A stretch of 64,000 bases of DNA from an uncultured Elusimicrobia bacterium (GTDB taxonomy: Bacteria > Elusimicrobiota > Elusimicrobia > Elusimicrobiales > UBA9959), in contig CAISZM010000028.1 in the NCBI GenBank assembly GCA_903889965.1, positions 1 through 64,000 of the forward strand, written 5' to 3'. A program made the translations under genes and the position numbers. Each line of letters opens with the position of its first letter. Position 1 is the first letter of the stretch. The notes under the pieces were generated by a model, which saw nothing but the letters and a program-made list of their open reading frames with translations, was not told the origin of the DNA and did not search any database. Of the stretch, positions 33,507 through 43,900 are shown piece after piece.

Positions 33507-34245
33507 GCACCATGTGGTGGACCATGTCTGGTCGTGGATAGTCATGGGTCCGCTCAGGCTGCCCCTGTCCAAACACCTGCTGATGATGGGCATCGCCTCT
33601 CTCATCCTGCTGACGGTCTTCCCGGCCCTGATACGCAGCCGTTCCGCCGCGCTTGCCCCGTTCCGCGCCATGATAGAGATGGTCGTACTCTTCCTGCGCG
33701 ACGAGGTGGTCATTCCGAACCTTGGCGCGAAGGGCGCCGGTTATCTCGGCTATTTTTCGACGCTCTTCTTTTTCATACTCATCCTCAACCTGCTGGGCCT
33801 TGTGCCTTACGGCGCCACCGCCACCGGAAACCTGGCGGTTACGGGAGGGCTCGCTCTTACCACTTTCGCGCTGATAAACTTCGCCGGTATAAAGGAGCAG
33901 GGGCTGATAGGCTATTTCGGGCACATGGTGCCCAAAGGCGTACCCGCCTGGCTTTATCCGCTGCTCTTCCCGATAGAACTGATAGGCCTGGCGACCAAAA
34001 CTTTCGCGCTCTGCATCCGTCTTTTCGCCAATATGATAGCGGGGCACATAGTGATCCTGTCGTTCATCAGTTTTATCTTCATTTTCGGGTCTTTCGGGGT
34101 GGCGATCGGGCTCGGGGTGGCCCCCATTTCTGTCGGTTTGGTGCTGTTTACGCTGCTGCTGGAGCTGTTCGTGGCCTTTCTGCAGGCATATGTGTTCGTC
34201 TTTCTTACGGCTATATTCACCGGCGCGGCGATGCACCCGCACTAG
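33484..34245 (+). CDS. atpB: F1Fo ATP synthase subunit a
   Basis: This 253-residue polytopic Fo subunit forms the half-channels facing the c-ring. The essential Arg lies in LCIRLFANMIAGH, and FPIELIGLATKTFAL and LLLELFVAFLQAYVFVFLT are family blocks. Length and five to six helices are normal. The ATG lies inside the end of the preceding gene. Confidence 0.96.
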   Translation: MGLKEILEHHVVDHVWSWIVMGPLRLPLSKHLLMMGIASLILLTVFPALIRSRSAALAPFRAMIEMVVLFLRDEVVIPNLGAKGAGYLGYFSTLFFFILILNLLGLVPYGATATGNLAVTGGLALTTFALINFAGIKEQGLIGYFGHMVPKGVPAWLYPLLFPIELIGLATKTFALCIRLFANMIAGHIVILSFISFIFIFGSFGVAIGLGVAPISVGLVLFTLLLELFVAFLQAYVFVFLTAIFTGAAMHPH

Positions 34246-34357
34246 CGTAAGTGAGCGGAGGGCGGGGAAAAGCGAAGGGCCGTATCGGCGTTCCCGGAGG
34301 AACTTTCAGCGTTTTGCGTTTTAAGACTGGTTTTAACATCATACGGAGGTAGAATAA

Positions 34358-34651
34358 ATGAACGACATGACATTCCTCGGACTCGGTTATATCGGCGCGG
34401 GTCTCGGAGCTGGCCTTACCCTCATCGGAGCGGGCCTCGGCATAGGCAAGCTCGCCGCGGGCGCGCTGGACGGAACCGCGCGCCAGCCGGAAGCCGGCCC
34501 GGCGCTTCGAACGACCATGATCATAGCTGCCGCCCTCATTGAAGGTCTCGCCTTCTTCGCGCTGGTCATCTGCCTGCTGGCAGTGATGAACTTCGCCATG
34601 CCCAAGTCCGAGGCCGGCCCCGCGGCCGCGCAGACCGAGGCGCACAAGTAG
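34358..34651 (+). CDS. atpE: F1Fo ATP synthase subunit c
   Basis: This 97-residue two-helix proteolipid has a Gly/Ala-rich first helix, polar loop GTARQPEA and second helix with the carboxylate in AALIEGLAFFALVI. The Glu is followed by Gly, and the Gln/Ser ligands typical of Na+ c-rings are not evident, so protons are the likelier ion (inference). The C-terminal tail (KSEAGPAAAQTEAHK) is longer than usual. GGAGG lies 8 nt before the start, fitting high expression. The preceding 112-nt gap has no other feature. Confidence 0.95.
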   Translation: MNDMTFLGLGYIGAGLGAGLTLIGAGLGIGKLAAGALDGTARQPEAGPALRTTMIIAAALIEGLAFFALVICLLAVMNFAMPKSEAGPAAAQTEAHK

Positions 34652-34740
34652 GAACGAGTTCCGGGTCGCGGGTCACAGGCCGGAACATGAGGATGTTCGG
34701 CCGGTGACTTGTGGTTTTTTACCGGCGACTGGAGTTTAAT

Positions 34741-35262
34741 ATGGAAGCATTGATTAGGCCCGAATTCGGCCTGATGTTCTGGACAATAGCCTGCTTTGTC
34801 CTGCTGGCACTGGTGCTGTCGAAGACTGCCTGGCGCCCGCTCATGCAGGCGGTGGAAGAGAGGGAGCGCGCGATTAAAAGCGACCTGCACGCGGCAGAAT
34901 CCTCGCGCGCCAAGGCTGAAAAGCTCAGGGCCGAACTGGACGCGCAGATGGCCGCCATGAAAGCGGAGGTCAGGCGCAGCATGGAAGAAGCCAGGATCTC
35001 CGCCGAAAAAGAGAAGGATATCCTCATAGCGGCGGCGCGCAAGAGCGCGCTCATAATCATTGAGGCGGGGCGCAAAGAACTTGATGCCCAGAGGCAGGAG
35101 GCCGCGCGGGACCTGAGGAAAAGGGTGGCGGAACTTTCGGTGATGGCCGCCGAGCATATAATGATGAAGCAGCTGGATCACAGGGCAAATACCGACCTGG
35201 CCTCCAAGTACCTGGCCGAGCTGGAAAAAGAACGCCCCGACCTTAAACTGGAGTGCGAGTAA
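34741..35262 (+). CDS. atpF: F1Fo ATP synthase subunit b
   Basis: This 173-residue peripheral-stalk subunit has one N-terminal helix (FGLMFWTIACFVLLALVLS) followed by W-RPLMQAVEERERAI and a long charged coiled coil. I chose the ATG at 34741, 6 nt after GGAG, not the one at 34711. Its stop abuts the atpH start directly. Confidence 0.93.
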   Translation: MEALIRPEFGLMFWTIACFVLLALVLSKTAWRPLMQAVEERERAIKSDLHAAESSRAKAEKLRAELDAQMAAMKAEVRRSMEEARISAEKEKDILIAAARKSALIIIEAGRKELDAQRQEAARDLRKRVAELSVMAAEHIMMKQLDHRANTDLASKYLAELEKERPDLKLECE

Positions 35263-35817
35263 ATGGATTCAAGCGCCAAAATACTTGCCAGGCGTTACGC
35301 CCGGGCCTATATGGGCCTGGACGGCAGGGTTTATGGCGCCGCCCTGGACGCGGCCTCGCGGGAGAAGCTTGAGGGGCTGCGGCGCTTTTTCGGGGCCGCG
35401 AGGCCACACCTGAAGGTCCTGACGCACCCGGCGCTGAACGCGGCGGTCAGGCTTGAGGTGCTGGCTAAAATACTCGGCGGCGTGGACGCCGGGCCTGCGG
35501 CGCCCTTCGCCGAGCTGCTGGTCCGGCATAACAGGTTCGGTCTTTTTGACGATATTACGCGGGACTGCCTGACGCTGTACTACGACTTCTGCGGGGTCGT
35601 GCGGGCCGAAGTTTGCAGCCGGTATCCCCTTTCGGACGGAGAATTTAAGCGGATAGAGAAAATGCTGGGCTGCGTGACCGGAAAAAAGATAAGCCTGCGC
35701 CAGGTAATAACCGAGCGCGTGATAGGCGGTTTCGAGATCAGGGTCGGCGACATGCTGATAGACGCCACGGTGCGCGGACGGCTGGAGGCCATGCGGGCCG
35801 GGCTGCTGGGCGCTTGA
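35263..35817 (+). CDS. atpH: F1Fo ATP synthase subunit delta
   Basis: This 184-residue subunit has the N-terminal helical bundle (ILARRYARAYMGL) and the C-terminal conserved segment KKISLRQVITERVIGGFEIRVGDMLIDATVRGRL. It joins b to the F1 head. It starts immediately after the atpF stop codon. Confidence 0.93.
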   Translation: MDSSAKILARRYARAYMGLDGRVYGAALDAASREKLEGLRRFFGAARPHLKVLTHPALNAAVRLEVLAKILGGVDAGPAAPFAELLVRHNRFGLFDDITRDCLTLYYDFCGVVRAEVCSRYPLSDGEFKRIEKMLGCVTGKKISLRQVITERVIGGFEIRVGDMLIDATVRGRLEAMRAGLLGA

Positions 35818-35871
35818 CCGGGATGCCGGCCAAGGTGCGATTTTAAAGCGATTTTTATAAAGGCGGGATAC

Positions 35872-37386
35872 ATGATACGACCGGAAGAAATTACAGAAAT
35901 AATAAAAAGCAGGATATCGAAATTCATCCCCGAGGCAGAGCTGTCCGAGTCCGGGCAGGTGCTGCAGATCGGCGACGGTATCTCCCGCATCTACGGCCTT
36001 AACAGCGCCGTGGTGGGCGAGCTGGTGGAATTTGAGGGCGGCGTATCCGGCATGGTGCTGAACATAGAACGGGAGAACGTGGGCGCGGTAGTGATGGGCT
36101 CCGATACCCTTATAAGGGAAGGCGACCGCGTGAAGCGCACCGGGCGCGTCATGGAAGTCCCGGTGGGTCCGGAACTGATCGGCCGCGTGGTGGACGCGCT
36201 CGGCAGTCCCATAGACGGAAAGGGTCCGCTGAACGCCAAAAAAAAGCGCCCCGTGGAGATAATCGCGCCCGGCGTAGTTGAGCGGCAGCCGGTGAAGGAA
36301 CCGCTGCAGACCGGCCTGAAAGCCATAGACGCGATGATACCTATAGGCCGGGGCCAGCGCGAGCTGATAATAGGCGACCGTCAGACCGGCAAGACCGCCG
36401 TCGCCCTGGACGCCATAATAAACCAGAAGTTCGAACCCGTGGAAAAGCGCCCTATCTGCATTTACGTGGCCATAGGACAGAAGGAATCCACGGTTGCGCG
36501 CGTGGCCAAGATCCTGGAAGATAACGGAGCGATGGAATATTCAATAATCGTTTCGGCCTCCGCCTCCCAGCCCGCCTCGCTCCTCTACTTGGCGCCGTAC
36601 ACCGGCTGCGCCATAGGCGAGGAGTTTATGGCGCAGGGCAAGCACGCGCTCGTGGTCTACGACGATCTGTCAAAACACGCCCAGGCTTACCGCCAGATGG
36701 CGCTGCTGCTCAGGCGCCCGCCAGGCCGCGAGGCCTACCCCGGCGACGTGTTCTATCTCCACTCCAGGCTGCTTGAGCGCGCCTGCAAGATGTGCGACAG
36801 GGATGGCGGCGGTTCGCTGACAGCGCTCCCCATAATCGAGACGCAGGCCAACGATGTTACGGCATACATCCCTACCAACGTCATCTCCATAACGGACGGG
36901 CAGATCTACCTCGAGCCCAACCTTTTTCATTCCGGGATAAGGCCCGCGGTCAACGTGGGCATCTCGGTATCCCGCGTAGGAGGTTCGGCTCAGGTCAAGG
37001 CTATGCGGCAGGTCGCCGGAAAACTGCGCCTGGACCTCGCGCAGTATAATGAGCTGGCGGCCTTCGCGCAGTTCGGCTCTGACCTGGACAAAGCCAGCAC
37101 GGACCAGCTGAGCCGCGGCCGGCGCATGGTGGAACTGCTCAAGCAGGACCAGTACTCGCCGATGCCGGTGCAGGAACAGGTGGCTGTGCTGTTCGCCGGC
37201 ACCAGGGGCTACATGGACGACGTCGAGCCGGAGAAGATCCGCGCTTTCGAGGGCGGCCTGGTGAAATTCCTGCGGGACAGTTACGCGAATCTCCTGGCCG
37301 AAATAATGGATAAAAAACAGCTGGATGCCGGTCTGGAGCAGCGCCTTATAGACGCTATAACGGACTTCAAAAAGCGGTTCGCCTGA
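35872..37386 (+). CDS. atpA: F1Fo ATP synthase subunit alpha
   Basis: This 504-residue F1 alpha subunit has P-loop GDRQTGKT (168-175), the N-terminal [15 protein letters not shown] and the family block [20 protein letters not shown]. Length is standard. Only 6 nt separate its stop from an unrelated epimerase gene that interrupts the usual atpA-atpG order. Confidence 0.98.
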   Translation: MIRPEEITEIIKSRISKFIPEAELSESGQVLQIGDGISRIYGLNSAVVGELVEFEGGVSGMVLNIERENVGAVVMGSDTLIREGDRVKRTGRVMEVPVGPELIGRVVDALGSPIDGKGPLNAKKKRPVEIIAPGVVERQPVKEPLQTGLKAIDAMIPIGRGQRELIIGDRQTGKTAVALDAIINQKFEPVEKRPICIYVAIGQKESTVARVAKILEDNGAMEYSIIVSASASQPASLLYLAPYTGCAIGEEFMAQGKHALVVYDDLSKHAQAYRQMALLLRRPPGREAYPGDVFYLHSRLLERACKMCDRDGGGSLTALPIIETQANDVTAYIPTNVISITDGQIYLEPNLFHSGIRPAVNVGISVSRVGGSAQVKAMRQVAGKLRLDLAQYNELAAFAQFGSDLDKASTDQLSRGRRMVELLKQDQYSPMPVQEQVAVLFAGTRGYMDDVEPEKIRAFEGGLVKFLRDSYANLLAEIMDKKQLDAGLEQRLIDAITDFKKRFA

Positions 37387-37392
37387 GGACTT

Positions 37393-38316
37393 ATGAAAAA
37401 ATATCTTATAACCGGCGGCGCGGGGTTTATCGGCTCCAATATAGCTTTCGCTCTCGGGGAAGAGCGCAAGGCCGGAGTAACGGTGCTGGATAATTTTACG
37501 TCCGGCAGCTACAAGAACCTTATCGGCTTTACCGGCGATATTATAGCCGACGACGTGCGAAGCCAAGCCTGGTTCGAAAAAGCGGGCGCGGTGGAAGCTG
37601 TCTTCCACGAGGCCGCCATCACCGATACCACCGTCACGGACCAGCGCGAGATGATGAGCGTGAACGTGGAAGGCTTCCGGAACGTGCTCTGCTATGCCCT
37701 GAAGTACGGCGTGAAAAGGGTGGTGTACGCTTCTTCGGCCGGAGTCTACGGCAACGGCAGCTGCCCGATGCGCGAGGACCAGAGTCCCACTCCGGAGAAC
37801 GTCTACGGTTTTTCCAAGGCTATCATGGATAACGTGGCGCGCGAGTTCGCCGCCGAACACAAGGACATTACGCTAGTGGGGCTGCGCTATTTCAACGTCT
37901 ACGGGCCGCGGGAGTATTACAAGGGGCACGCCGCCAGCATGATGTTCCAGCTTTATAACCAGATGAAGGCCGGCAAACGCCCGCGCATCTTCAAGTTCGG
38001 CGAGCAGATGCGCGACTTTGTGTACGTGAAGGATATAGTGCGCGGGAACCTGGGCGCGCTGGAAGCGCGGGAGTCGGGAGTCTGCAACCTCGCGAGCGGC
38101 ACGCCCGGTAATTTCAACGAGGTGGTGGCGGCGCTTAACAAGGCCATGCGGCTTGAACTCGCGCCTGAATATTTCGACAACCCCTACTCCTTTTTCCAGA
38201 CCAAGACGCACGCGGACCTGGGGCGGGCTAAGGCGCTGGTTAACTATGCTCCAGCGTGGAACCTGGCGGACGGTATCGCGGATTATGTGAAGATAATGGC
38301 TGAAGGGGTAAAGTAA
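37393..38316 (+). CDS. ADP-L-glycero-D-manno-heptose 6-epimerase-like SDR, inside the atp operon
   Basis: This 307-residue extended short-chain dehydrogenase has Rossmann motif GGAGFIGSN (8-16) and catalytic Y138xxxK142. HldD-like blocks include RYFNVYGPREYYKGHAASMM, MRDFVYVKDIV and a late NPYSFFQTKTHADL. HldD makes the heptose precursor of LPS inner core; a related nucleotide-sugar epimerase activity is possible. It starts 6 nt after atpA (GAGGACTT before ATG) and atpG follows within 65 nt, so it is almost certainly co-transcribed with ATP synthase. This is an unusual placement. Confidence 0.87.
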   Translation: MKKYLITGGAGFIGSNIAFALGEERKAGVTVLDNFTSGSYKNLIGFTGDIIADDVRSQAWFEKAGAVEAVFHEAAITDTTVTDQREMMSVNVEGFRNVLCYALKYGVKRVVYASSAGVYGNGSCPMREDQSPTPENVYGFSKAIMDNVAREFAAEHKDITLVGLRYFNVYGPREYYKGHAASMMFQLYNQMKAGKRPRIFKFGEQMRDFVYVKDIVRGNLGALEARESGVCNLASGTPGNFNEVVAALNKAMRLELAPEYFDNPYSFFQTKTHADLGRAKALVNYAPAWNLADGIADYVKIMAEGVK

Positions 38317-38380
38317 GAGAGCCGGTAAGGAATGGTTTTAAAAGGCGCCGCTGCGGCTGTTCCCGGTCTGCGATCTAACT

Positions 38381-39280
38381 ATGGCTTCGCTACGTGATAT
38401 CAGAAAACATATTTCGTCTGTAAAAAGCATCAAGCAGATAACCTATGCCATGAAGATGGTGGCGGCTGCGCGCATCAAGCGCGCGCAGGCGGCTATACTG
38501 GCCTCGCGGCCTTTCGCGCACGAAATGGACCGCCTCATAGAGGACCTCTACGGCGAGCTCGAGGAGGACGATTTTTACGGTTCCGAGGCGCAGGCCCTTT
38601 TCGAGGATCGTCCCGCGGGCGGGACGCTGTGCCTGGTGCTTGTCACCGCGGACAAGGGGCTATGCGGCTCTTTCAACACCAACCTGCTGAAGGCCGCCGC
38701 CTCCTGGCTGAAGGAGAACCGCAGCCGCAAGATCTGCGTCGTAGCGGTGGGCCGCAAGGGCCGCGATTTCCTGCGCCGTCTGAAAGGTCTCGACCTGGAA
38801 ATTAATTTCGAACTGGTGGGGATATTCCCCAAAACCGGCTACGCGCACGCCCAACTGCTGACCGACGCCGTGCTGAAGCTTTACACCGAGTGGCCCGTGG
38901 AAAGCGTGACCCTCGTTTACAACGAGTTCAAATCCATGATGACCCAGCGTATAGTCACCGACCAGCTGCTGCCGCTAAAACGCCGCATTCTCGAGAAAGG
39001 CTCCGGTGCCAGGGGTAAAACCGGAGAATTCTCTTTCGAGCCGCGCAAAGCGGATCTGCTCGGTGCCCTGCTGCCGCGCCACATCAGCGCGCAGCTTTAC
39101 CGGACGCTGCTGGAATCGCAGGCCGCGGAACTCGCGGCCCGCATGAACGCCATGGAGTCGGCCTCGAAGAACGCGAACGAACTCATAGAGGGCCTCACCC
39201 TGACGATGAATAAGACGCGGCAGGCGATGATCACGACCGAGCTTAACGAGATAGTCAGCGGTTCCGACGCGCTGGCGTGA
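38381..39280 (+). CDS. atpG: F1Fo ATP synthase subunit gamma
   Basis: This 299-residue central-stalk subunit has the N-terminal ASLRDIRKHISSVKSIKQIT and KMVAAARIKRAQ. DKGLCGSFNTN lies mid-protein and the C-terminal rotor helix reads MESASKNANELIEGLTLTMN. No clear ribosome-binding site is visible, perhaps because the upstream epimerase insertion changed the spacing. Confidence 0.96.
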   Translation: MASLRDIRKHISSVKSIKQITYAMKMVAAARIKRAQAAILASRPFAHEMDRLIEDLYGELEEDDFYGSEAQALFEDRPAGGTLCLVLVTADKGLCGSFNTNLLKAAASWLKENRSRKICVVAVGRKGRDFLRRLKGLDLEINFELVGIFPKTGYAHAQLLTDAVLKLYTEWPVESVTLVYNEFKSMMTQRIVTDQLLPLKRRILEKGSGARGKTGEFSFEPRKADLLGALLPRHISAQLYRTLLESQAAELAARMNAMESASKNANELIEGLTLTMNKTRQAMITTELNEIVSGSDALA

Positions 39281-39370
39281 GGGAAAGGATATGCGCGGGC
39301 GGATTTCGGGATTTGCCGGTTGACGCGGTTTTGAAGCTGAAAACGCTGACCTAGGGATCGAACGGCTTGA

Positions 39371-40807
<1,437 letters not shown>

Positions 40808-40829
40808 CGGTTCCGGCGCCCGTTGAAAT

Positions 40830-41255
40830 ATGGCAAAAAAACAACTGCTCCTCACTATCGTGACCCCGGAAAAGACGGTGCTTTACGCAAAGCCTGTGGG
40901 GTTTGTCTCGCTGCCGGCCGTAGACGGGGAAATGGGCGTGCTTCCCTCCCACGCCTCTTTCGTGGTGGAGCTGAAAGAGGGCCTGATGCATTACAAGGAC
41001 GGTCCGCGCAAAGAAGTTTTTTCCGTCCTGAGCGGCTTCGCCGAGATACATAAAAACAAGGTGCTTGTTCTGGCCGAGGCGGCGGAACTGTTAAAAGAGA
41101 TCAGCGAGGAACGCGCGCGCCAGGCCTACCAGAAGGCGAAGGAAACGCTCGCCATACGCGGCGCGGACCTGGACCTGGACGAGGCGCAGGCCGCGCTGCG
41201 GCGCGCCGCAGTGCGCATAAAGGCTTCCGAGTTCAAGCGGAAGCACAAACTTTAA
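40830..41255 (+). CDS. atpC: F1Fo ATP synthase subunit epsilon
   Basis: This 141-residue subunit has an N-terminal beta sandwich (LLLTIVTPEKTVLY; LPAVDGEMGVLPSHASFV) and a C-terminal two-helix region (LLKEISEERARQAYQKAKET) that can inhibit ATP hydrolysis. It ends the F-type operon; the next start is 24 nt downstream. Confidence 0.94.
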   Translation: MAKKQLLLTIVTPEKTVLYAKPVGFVSLPAVDGEMGVLPSHASFVVELKEGLMHYKDGPRKEVFSVLSGFAEIHKNKVLVLAEAAELLKEISEERARQAYQKAKETLAIRGADLDLDEAQAALRRAAVRIKASEFKRKHKL

Positions 41256-41279
41256 GCCGGCCGCCCGGCAGGGGGGATA

Positions 41280-42404
41280 ATGGAATATACGCATCAGCGG
41301 GAAAGCTCCCGCCTGCTCTCGCTGGACGTGTTCAGGGGAATAACCATAGCCCTGATGATAATAGTGAACACCCCGGGCAACCGCGAAGCCTATTCCCAGC
41401 TGGACCACGCCGCCTGGAACGGCTGCACTTTCGCCGACCTAGTATTCCCTTTTTTCCTTTTTATAGTGGGGGTTTCCATAGTTTTCTCGCTGTCGCGCCG
41501 CCTTGAAGGGGGCCGTGCCTCCGGGCTCATGCCCCGGATACTGAAGCGAGCCCTTATTATTTATGCCTTCGGCATGCTGCTGAACGCGATCCCCAATTAT
41601 CATCTTTCCGCTATCCGTGTGCTGGGGGTGCTGCAGCGGATAGCTATATGCTACTTCTTCGCTTCGCTCCTGTTCGTTAAAACCGGCCTGCGTACGCAGA
41701 TAGCCGTGTGTGTTTCGGCGCTGGCAGGCTACTGGCTCGCCATGTCCTGCGTGCCGGTTCCCGGCTTCGGAGCCGGGGTTTTGACTCCGGAGGGTAACCT
41801 GGCCTCCTGGCTGGACAGGGCGATACTCGGGGCGCACACCTACCGGCAGGGGCCTTACGACCCGGAAGGCATTTTGAGCACCATACCCGCGCTGGCCACA
41901 ACGCTCCTCGGAGTGTTCACCGGGCTGTGGCTCAGGTCCGCGCGGGAGCAGATCTCCAAGGTCAAAGGCCTGCTGGCTGCCGGCGCTATTTTTGCGGTGC
42001 TGGGCTGGTTTTGGGGCCTGGTTTTTCCTGTCAACAAGGCGCTGTGGACCAGTTCCTACGTCCTGTTCACGGCCGGTCTCGCGCTCTGGCTGCTGGCTTT
42101 TTGCTGCTGGCTGATCGAGATCAAAAGAATAAAAGCGTGGGGCCGGCCTTTCGAAATTTTCGGCGTCAACGCTATAGCGGCCTATATGCTGCCCATACTT
42201 ATGGTTAAGTTCCTCGTGTTTTACACTGTAACACCGGCCGGGGCGGCAGCGCCGGAGCAGCTGCGGGTGCTGATCTGCAACGGGGTATTTGGCGGCTGGC
42301 TTTCCCCGCTCAACGCCTCCGCGGCTTTCGCTTTTTCCTATACACTTCTCTGGCTCGGCGTCTTCTGGCTGCTCTACCGCAGGAAAGTGTTCATAAAGAT
42401 CTGA
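41280..42404 (+). CDS. heparan-alpha-glucosaminide N-acetyltransferase-like membrane protein (DUF5009 family)
   Basis: This 374-residue protein has about ten hydrophobic helices. Family-typical segments are SLDVFRGITIALMIIVNTPG and FADLVFPFFLFIVGVSIVFS, followed by GVLQRIAICYF. Eukaryotic HGSNAT acetylates glucosamine ends across the membrane; bacterial homologues are presumed to modify envelope sugars. It lies between the two ATPase operons, 24 nt after atpC, and could be read through from it. The substrate is unknown. Confidence 0.87.
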   Translation: MEYTHQRESSRLLSLDVFRGITIALMIIVNTPGNREAYSQLDHAAWNGCTFADLVFPFFLFIVGVSIVFSLSRRLEGGRASGLMPRILKRALIIYAFGMLLNAIPNYHLSAIRVLGVLQRIAICYFFASLLFVKTGLRTQIAVCVSALAGYWLAMSCVPVPGFGAGVLTPEGNLASWLDRAILGAHTYRQGPYDPEGILSTIPALATTLLGVFTGLWLRSAREQISKVKGLLAAGAIFAVLGWFWGLVFPVNKALWTSSYVLFTAGLALWLLAFCCWLIEIKRIKAWGRPFEIFGVNAIAAYMLPILMVKFLVFYTVTPAGAAAPEQLRVLICNGVFGGWLSPLNASAAFAFSYTLLWLGVFWLLYRRKVFIKI

Positions 42405-42540
42405 AATACCTTAAATGCCCGGCCTTGGCCCGCAAGCGTACGGCAGTTGCTTTTTTCGCGTCCGTTTGCTAATCTGACCTTGGGGGAGCAACCGTATAAA
42501 TAAATATCCATAAGGCCGCGGCACTGTCGCGTCCTGCGGT

Positions 42541-42870
42541 ATGCGGTTTTTCGATATGCGCGAAGTCATAGATAAAATACTTGCCGCCGAAGAAGAGGGG
42601 CGGGGCCTGGTCGCGGAAGCGCGCGGCCGCGCCTTGCTGATCCTTGCCGAAGCTAAAAAAAAGGCGGCGGGGATCGCGGCGGCTTCGCTTGAGAATTCGA
42701 GACGCGCCGCCGAAAGTGCCGTGGCCGCGGCGATAGCCGCCGCAGGGAAAGAGAAAGACCTGCGTCTCAAAGCTGCCAGGGCTGAAATAGAAAACCGCCT
42801 GCGGCTGGCCGAGGGGACAAGAAGCCGGGCTGTGGCGGCGGTGATCAGAAAAGTGCTGGGGAAAGATTAG
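42541..42870 (+). CDS. V/A-type ATPase stalk subunit G/H-like coiled coil
   Basis: This 109-residue Ala/Glu/Lys/Arg-rich helical protein (REVIDKILAAEEEGRGLVAEA...) matches the size and composition of the V-ATPase G/H peripheral-stalk subunit. It is the first gene of the V-type operon. No good ribosome-binding site precedes ATG 42541, and ATG 42556 is an alternative. The 136-nt gap upstream contains AT-rich sequence that may hold the operon promoter, but no box pair is convincing. Confidence 0.75.
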   Translation: MRFFDMREVIDKILAAEEEGRGLVAEARGRALLILAEAKKKAAGIAAASLENSRRAAESAVAAAIAAAGKEKDLRLKAARAEIENRLRLAEGTRSRAVAAVIRKVLGKD

Positions 42871-42877
42871 GGGGAAA

Positions 42878-43900
42878 ATGCTCGCTTTGAAGGACCTGGA
42901 CCATCTGGCGGCCAGGCTGCACGGCCGCCGCTCGCGCCTGTCCGACGGCGCGCGCCTGCGGGCGCTCTGCGGCCTTGGTTCCGTTCCGGTCCTGTCAAAA
43001 ACCTTATTCCCCGGTGAGGATATAGACGGCGCGGCCGGCCTTCAGGCCAGGCTGGCGGAAGGCTTTATCCTTGAAGCCCGGGAAATTTCAGCCTGCCTTG
43101 ACGAAGCCGGCGCCCGGTTCGTTGAATGGCAGGCCGCGCGTTTCCAGCTTGAGAACCTCAAGGCCGCGCTGAGGGGAATCCTGTCGGGAGCCGCGCCGGA
43201 AGACACCCGCCGCCTGCTTGCCTCTCTGCGAGCGGCGGGGGAGGGTTACGGCCCTGAGCTGGCCTCGGCCCGGGACACGGAGGCTTTGCTGGCCGTTTTG
43301 CCGGAAGGTTTTTTCAGGCGCAGCCTCGCCGCGGCCTGCGCTTCCTTTCACGGCAGCGCGGCGCTGTTTTTTATCGAGGCCGCCCTGGACAGGGATTATC
43401 TTAAAGAAATGTACGGCCGTACCAGGGGCCTGGGCGGGAGCGACCGAGCTTTCGCGGCCGCGCTCTGCGCCCAGGAAACAGGGGTCTTTAATCTCATGCT
43501 GGCCGCGCGCGGCAAATTCTTTTACGGATTTGAAAACCGGGCGCTGCTGGAGTTGTACGTTCCCGGCCAGGCAGCCGGCTTGCGGAGATTTAAAAATATG
43601 CTCGAGGCGGCCGATGCCGGCCAACTTCGCTCTATGGCCGCCGGGTTGGCTCTTGACCCTGGGCCGATGGAGCGGGATCCCTCGGTGCTCGAGGCCCTGG
43701 CCTGGCGCCGCTACGCCCGCCTGGCCAACCGCGCTCTGCGCCGCGGCCATATGGGTTTTGCCGCCGTGGCCGCGTACCTGGCGCTGCGCAGGGTCGAGAT
43801 CGCGAATCTGATCACGGTCGCGGAGGGGCTGCGCCTGGGCGTCGAGGGCGTGAGCCTGTTCAGCAGGCTTATACCGCGTATCGGGGAGGCTTATGTTTAG
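42878..43900 (+). CDS. V/A-type ATPase subunit C (d-like)
   Basis: This 340-residue helical protein has the vATP-synt_AC39-type layout, in which repeated helical bundles cap the rotor ring. The C-terminal segment MGFAAVAAYLALRRVEIANLITVAEGL is characteristic: bacterial C subunits end with xEIxNLR-like sequence. It starts 7 nt after the previous gene and overlaps the subunit I gene by 8 nt. Confidence 0.85.
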   Translation: MLALKDLDHLAARLHGRRSRLSDGARLRALCGLGSVPVLSKTLFPGEDIDGAAGLQARLAEGFILEAREISACLDEAGARFVEWQAARFQLENLKAALRGILSGAAPEDTRRLLASLRAAGEGYGPELASARDTEALLAVLPEGFFRRSLAAACASFHGSAALFFIEAALDRDYLKEMYGRTRGLGGSDRAFAAALCAQETGVFNLMLAARGKFFYGFENRALLELYVPGQAAGLRRFKNMLEAADAGQLRSMAAGLALDPGPMERDPSVLEALAWRRYARLANRALRRGHMGFAAVAAYLALRRVEIANLITVAEGLRLGVEGVSLFSRLIPRIGEAYV

